A stretch of DNA of 21,993 nt from Dehalococcoidales bacterium (GTDB taxonomy: Bacteria; Chloroflexota; Dehalococcoidia; Dehalococcoidales; RBG-16-60-22). The first letter of the stretch is position 1. Every line of letters begins with the position of its first letter. This document shows positions 21,639-21,993 of the stretch, piece after piece. The translations under genes and the position numbers were made by a program. Where the stretch lies: contig JAUVXN010000011.1 of the NCBI GenBank assembly GCA_030603605.1, forward strand, positions 1-21,993, in the 5' to 3' direction. The notes under the pieces were generated by a model. It saw only the letters and a list, made by a program, of their open reading frames with translations. It was not told the origin of the DNA and ran no database searches.

Positions 21639-21800
21639 AATTGACCTCACCCCTCGAAGAGTCTTCGACTCGAAGAGTCTTCGACCTGTGTCCCCCTCTC
21701 CTTATCAAGGGAGGGGGATAAAGGGGGTGGGTTTCCTAATAAAAACCTCAAGGGGGATGAGGTTACCAGATAACACCTTAAAGGGGATAGGTTGCCAAAC
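21639..21800 (-). repeat. Dispersed palindromic repeat with tandem palindromes (copy 4 of 4)
   Basis: This fills much of the 269-bp gap between nadE and recA. Read on the minus strand it has three successive G-x-AACC-x-CATCCCC-type units (from about 21797 down to 21726), a C-rich stem CCCCCTCCCTT...AGGAGAGGGGG (about 21693-21719), a palindrome pair, and the end GGGGTGAGGTCAAT. The unit CTCGAAGAGTCTTCGA occurs twice in tandem at 21653-21668 and 21669-21684, unlike the single palindrome in other copies. No gene is seen. Confidence 0.75.
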
Positions 21801-21843
21801 AGTCTCAAATAAGTGAAGGAGAGTGGAAAAGGGGTACCTAAGA

Positions 21844-21993
21844 CTATAAGTTAGCTATCGGGGGTAGCGAGCGTTTGTGCTCACTGGCAGTTATCATAGA
21901 TTCAATCTTCCTCTTTACATCATCCGAGGCTTCACCGGTAAGCAGATAGCGGTCGAGTTCACCATAGCTGAAGCCCAGTTCATCTTCATCAGT
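21844..21993 (-). CDS. nadE: NAD+ synthetase, C-terminal end only (cut by window edge)
   Basis: The last 49 codons of a minus-strand gene that enters from the right. The translated end contains GFSYGELDRYLLTGE, DDVKRKIESMI and SEHKRSLPPIANL before a TAG stop. This matches the C-terminal signature of ammonia- or glutamine-dependent NAD+ synthetase: the Asp in the DxxL segment, then the HKR-x-x-PP motif near the end. The enzyme amidates nicotinic acid adenine dinucleotide to NAD+ using ATP. The remainder, and whether a glutaminase domain is present, lie outside the window. Stop-to-recA spacing is filled by the repeat, so it is not in the recA operon. Confidence 0.8.
   Translation of the reverse strand, partial: TDEDELGFSYGELDRYLLTGEASDDVKRKIESMITASEHKRSLPPIANL

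Noticed and set aside
21653..21684. CRISPR-like repeat
   Set aside because: There are only two contiguous 16-bp units with no spacers, and the same unit belongs to the dispersed repeat family.
21575..21700. LexA/SOS box upstream of recA
   Set aside because: No match to the E. coli CTGT-N8-ACAG or Bacillus GAAC-N4-GTTC pattern was seen; the only palindromes belong to the repeat.

Overview
The window looks like a bacterial chromosome segment from the Chloroflexi, probably an uncultured anaerobic Dehalococcoidia relative. This is inferred from the gene mix: a NurA nuclease, a cca-secD-secF-CDF cluster, recA-recX-rny-ymdB linkage, a split B12-dependent acyl-CoA mutase with MeaB, and an archaeal-type thiolase plus DUF35 pair. 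No rRNA, tRNA, CRISPR array, transposase or prophage gene was seen. Coding density is high, and most genes lie in long co-directional runs.

Layout. 1-1968 (minus): nurA followed by cysK, which is cut at the left edge. 2181-4254 (plus): a LysE-type exporter and a zinc-dependent histone-deacetylase-family enzyme. 4258-8955 (minus): an apparent operon of a CCA-adding/poly(A) polymerase-type enzyme, SecD, SecF and a CDF metal transporter. 9449-13530 (plus): a sirtuin, then a cassette of meaB, mutase large subunit and B12-binding small subunit. 13548-15168 (minus): SCP2-type thiolase and its DUF35 Zn-ribbon/OB-fold partner. 15296-21574 (minus): recA, recX, rny (RNase Y), ymdB, a PHP phosphoesterase, plsY and a zinc-finger membrane protein. 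21844-21993 (minus): the last 49 codons of nadE.

Two things stand out. First, the mutase cassette is a clear methylmalonyl-CoA mutase relative, but its key residues differ. The position of catalytic His244 (P. shermanii numbering) is Asn, the position of Tyr89 is Leu, Arg207 is kept, and the B12 motif DxHxxG reads ExHxxG. It may act on another acyl-CoA or use altered chemistry. Second, four intergenic regions carry copies of one composite repeat built from G/C-rich hairpins and a 15-bp palindrome TCGAAGA-N-TCTTCGA. One copy has recognisable inverted ends, so this looks like a non-autonomous MITE/BIME-like family.

Several sigma70-like promoters can be read by eye, ahead of nurA, the HDAC gene, cca, sir2, meaB, the thiolase and recA. 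A terminator-like hairpin separates recA from recX. All functional calls rest on motifs read by eye; no database search was possible.
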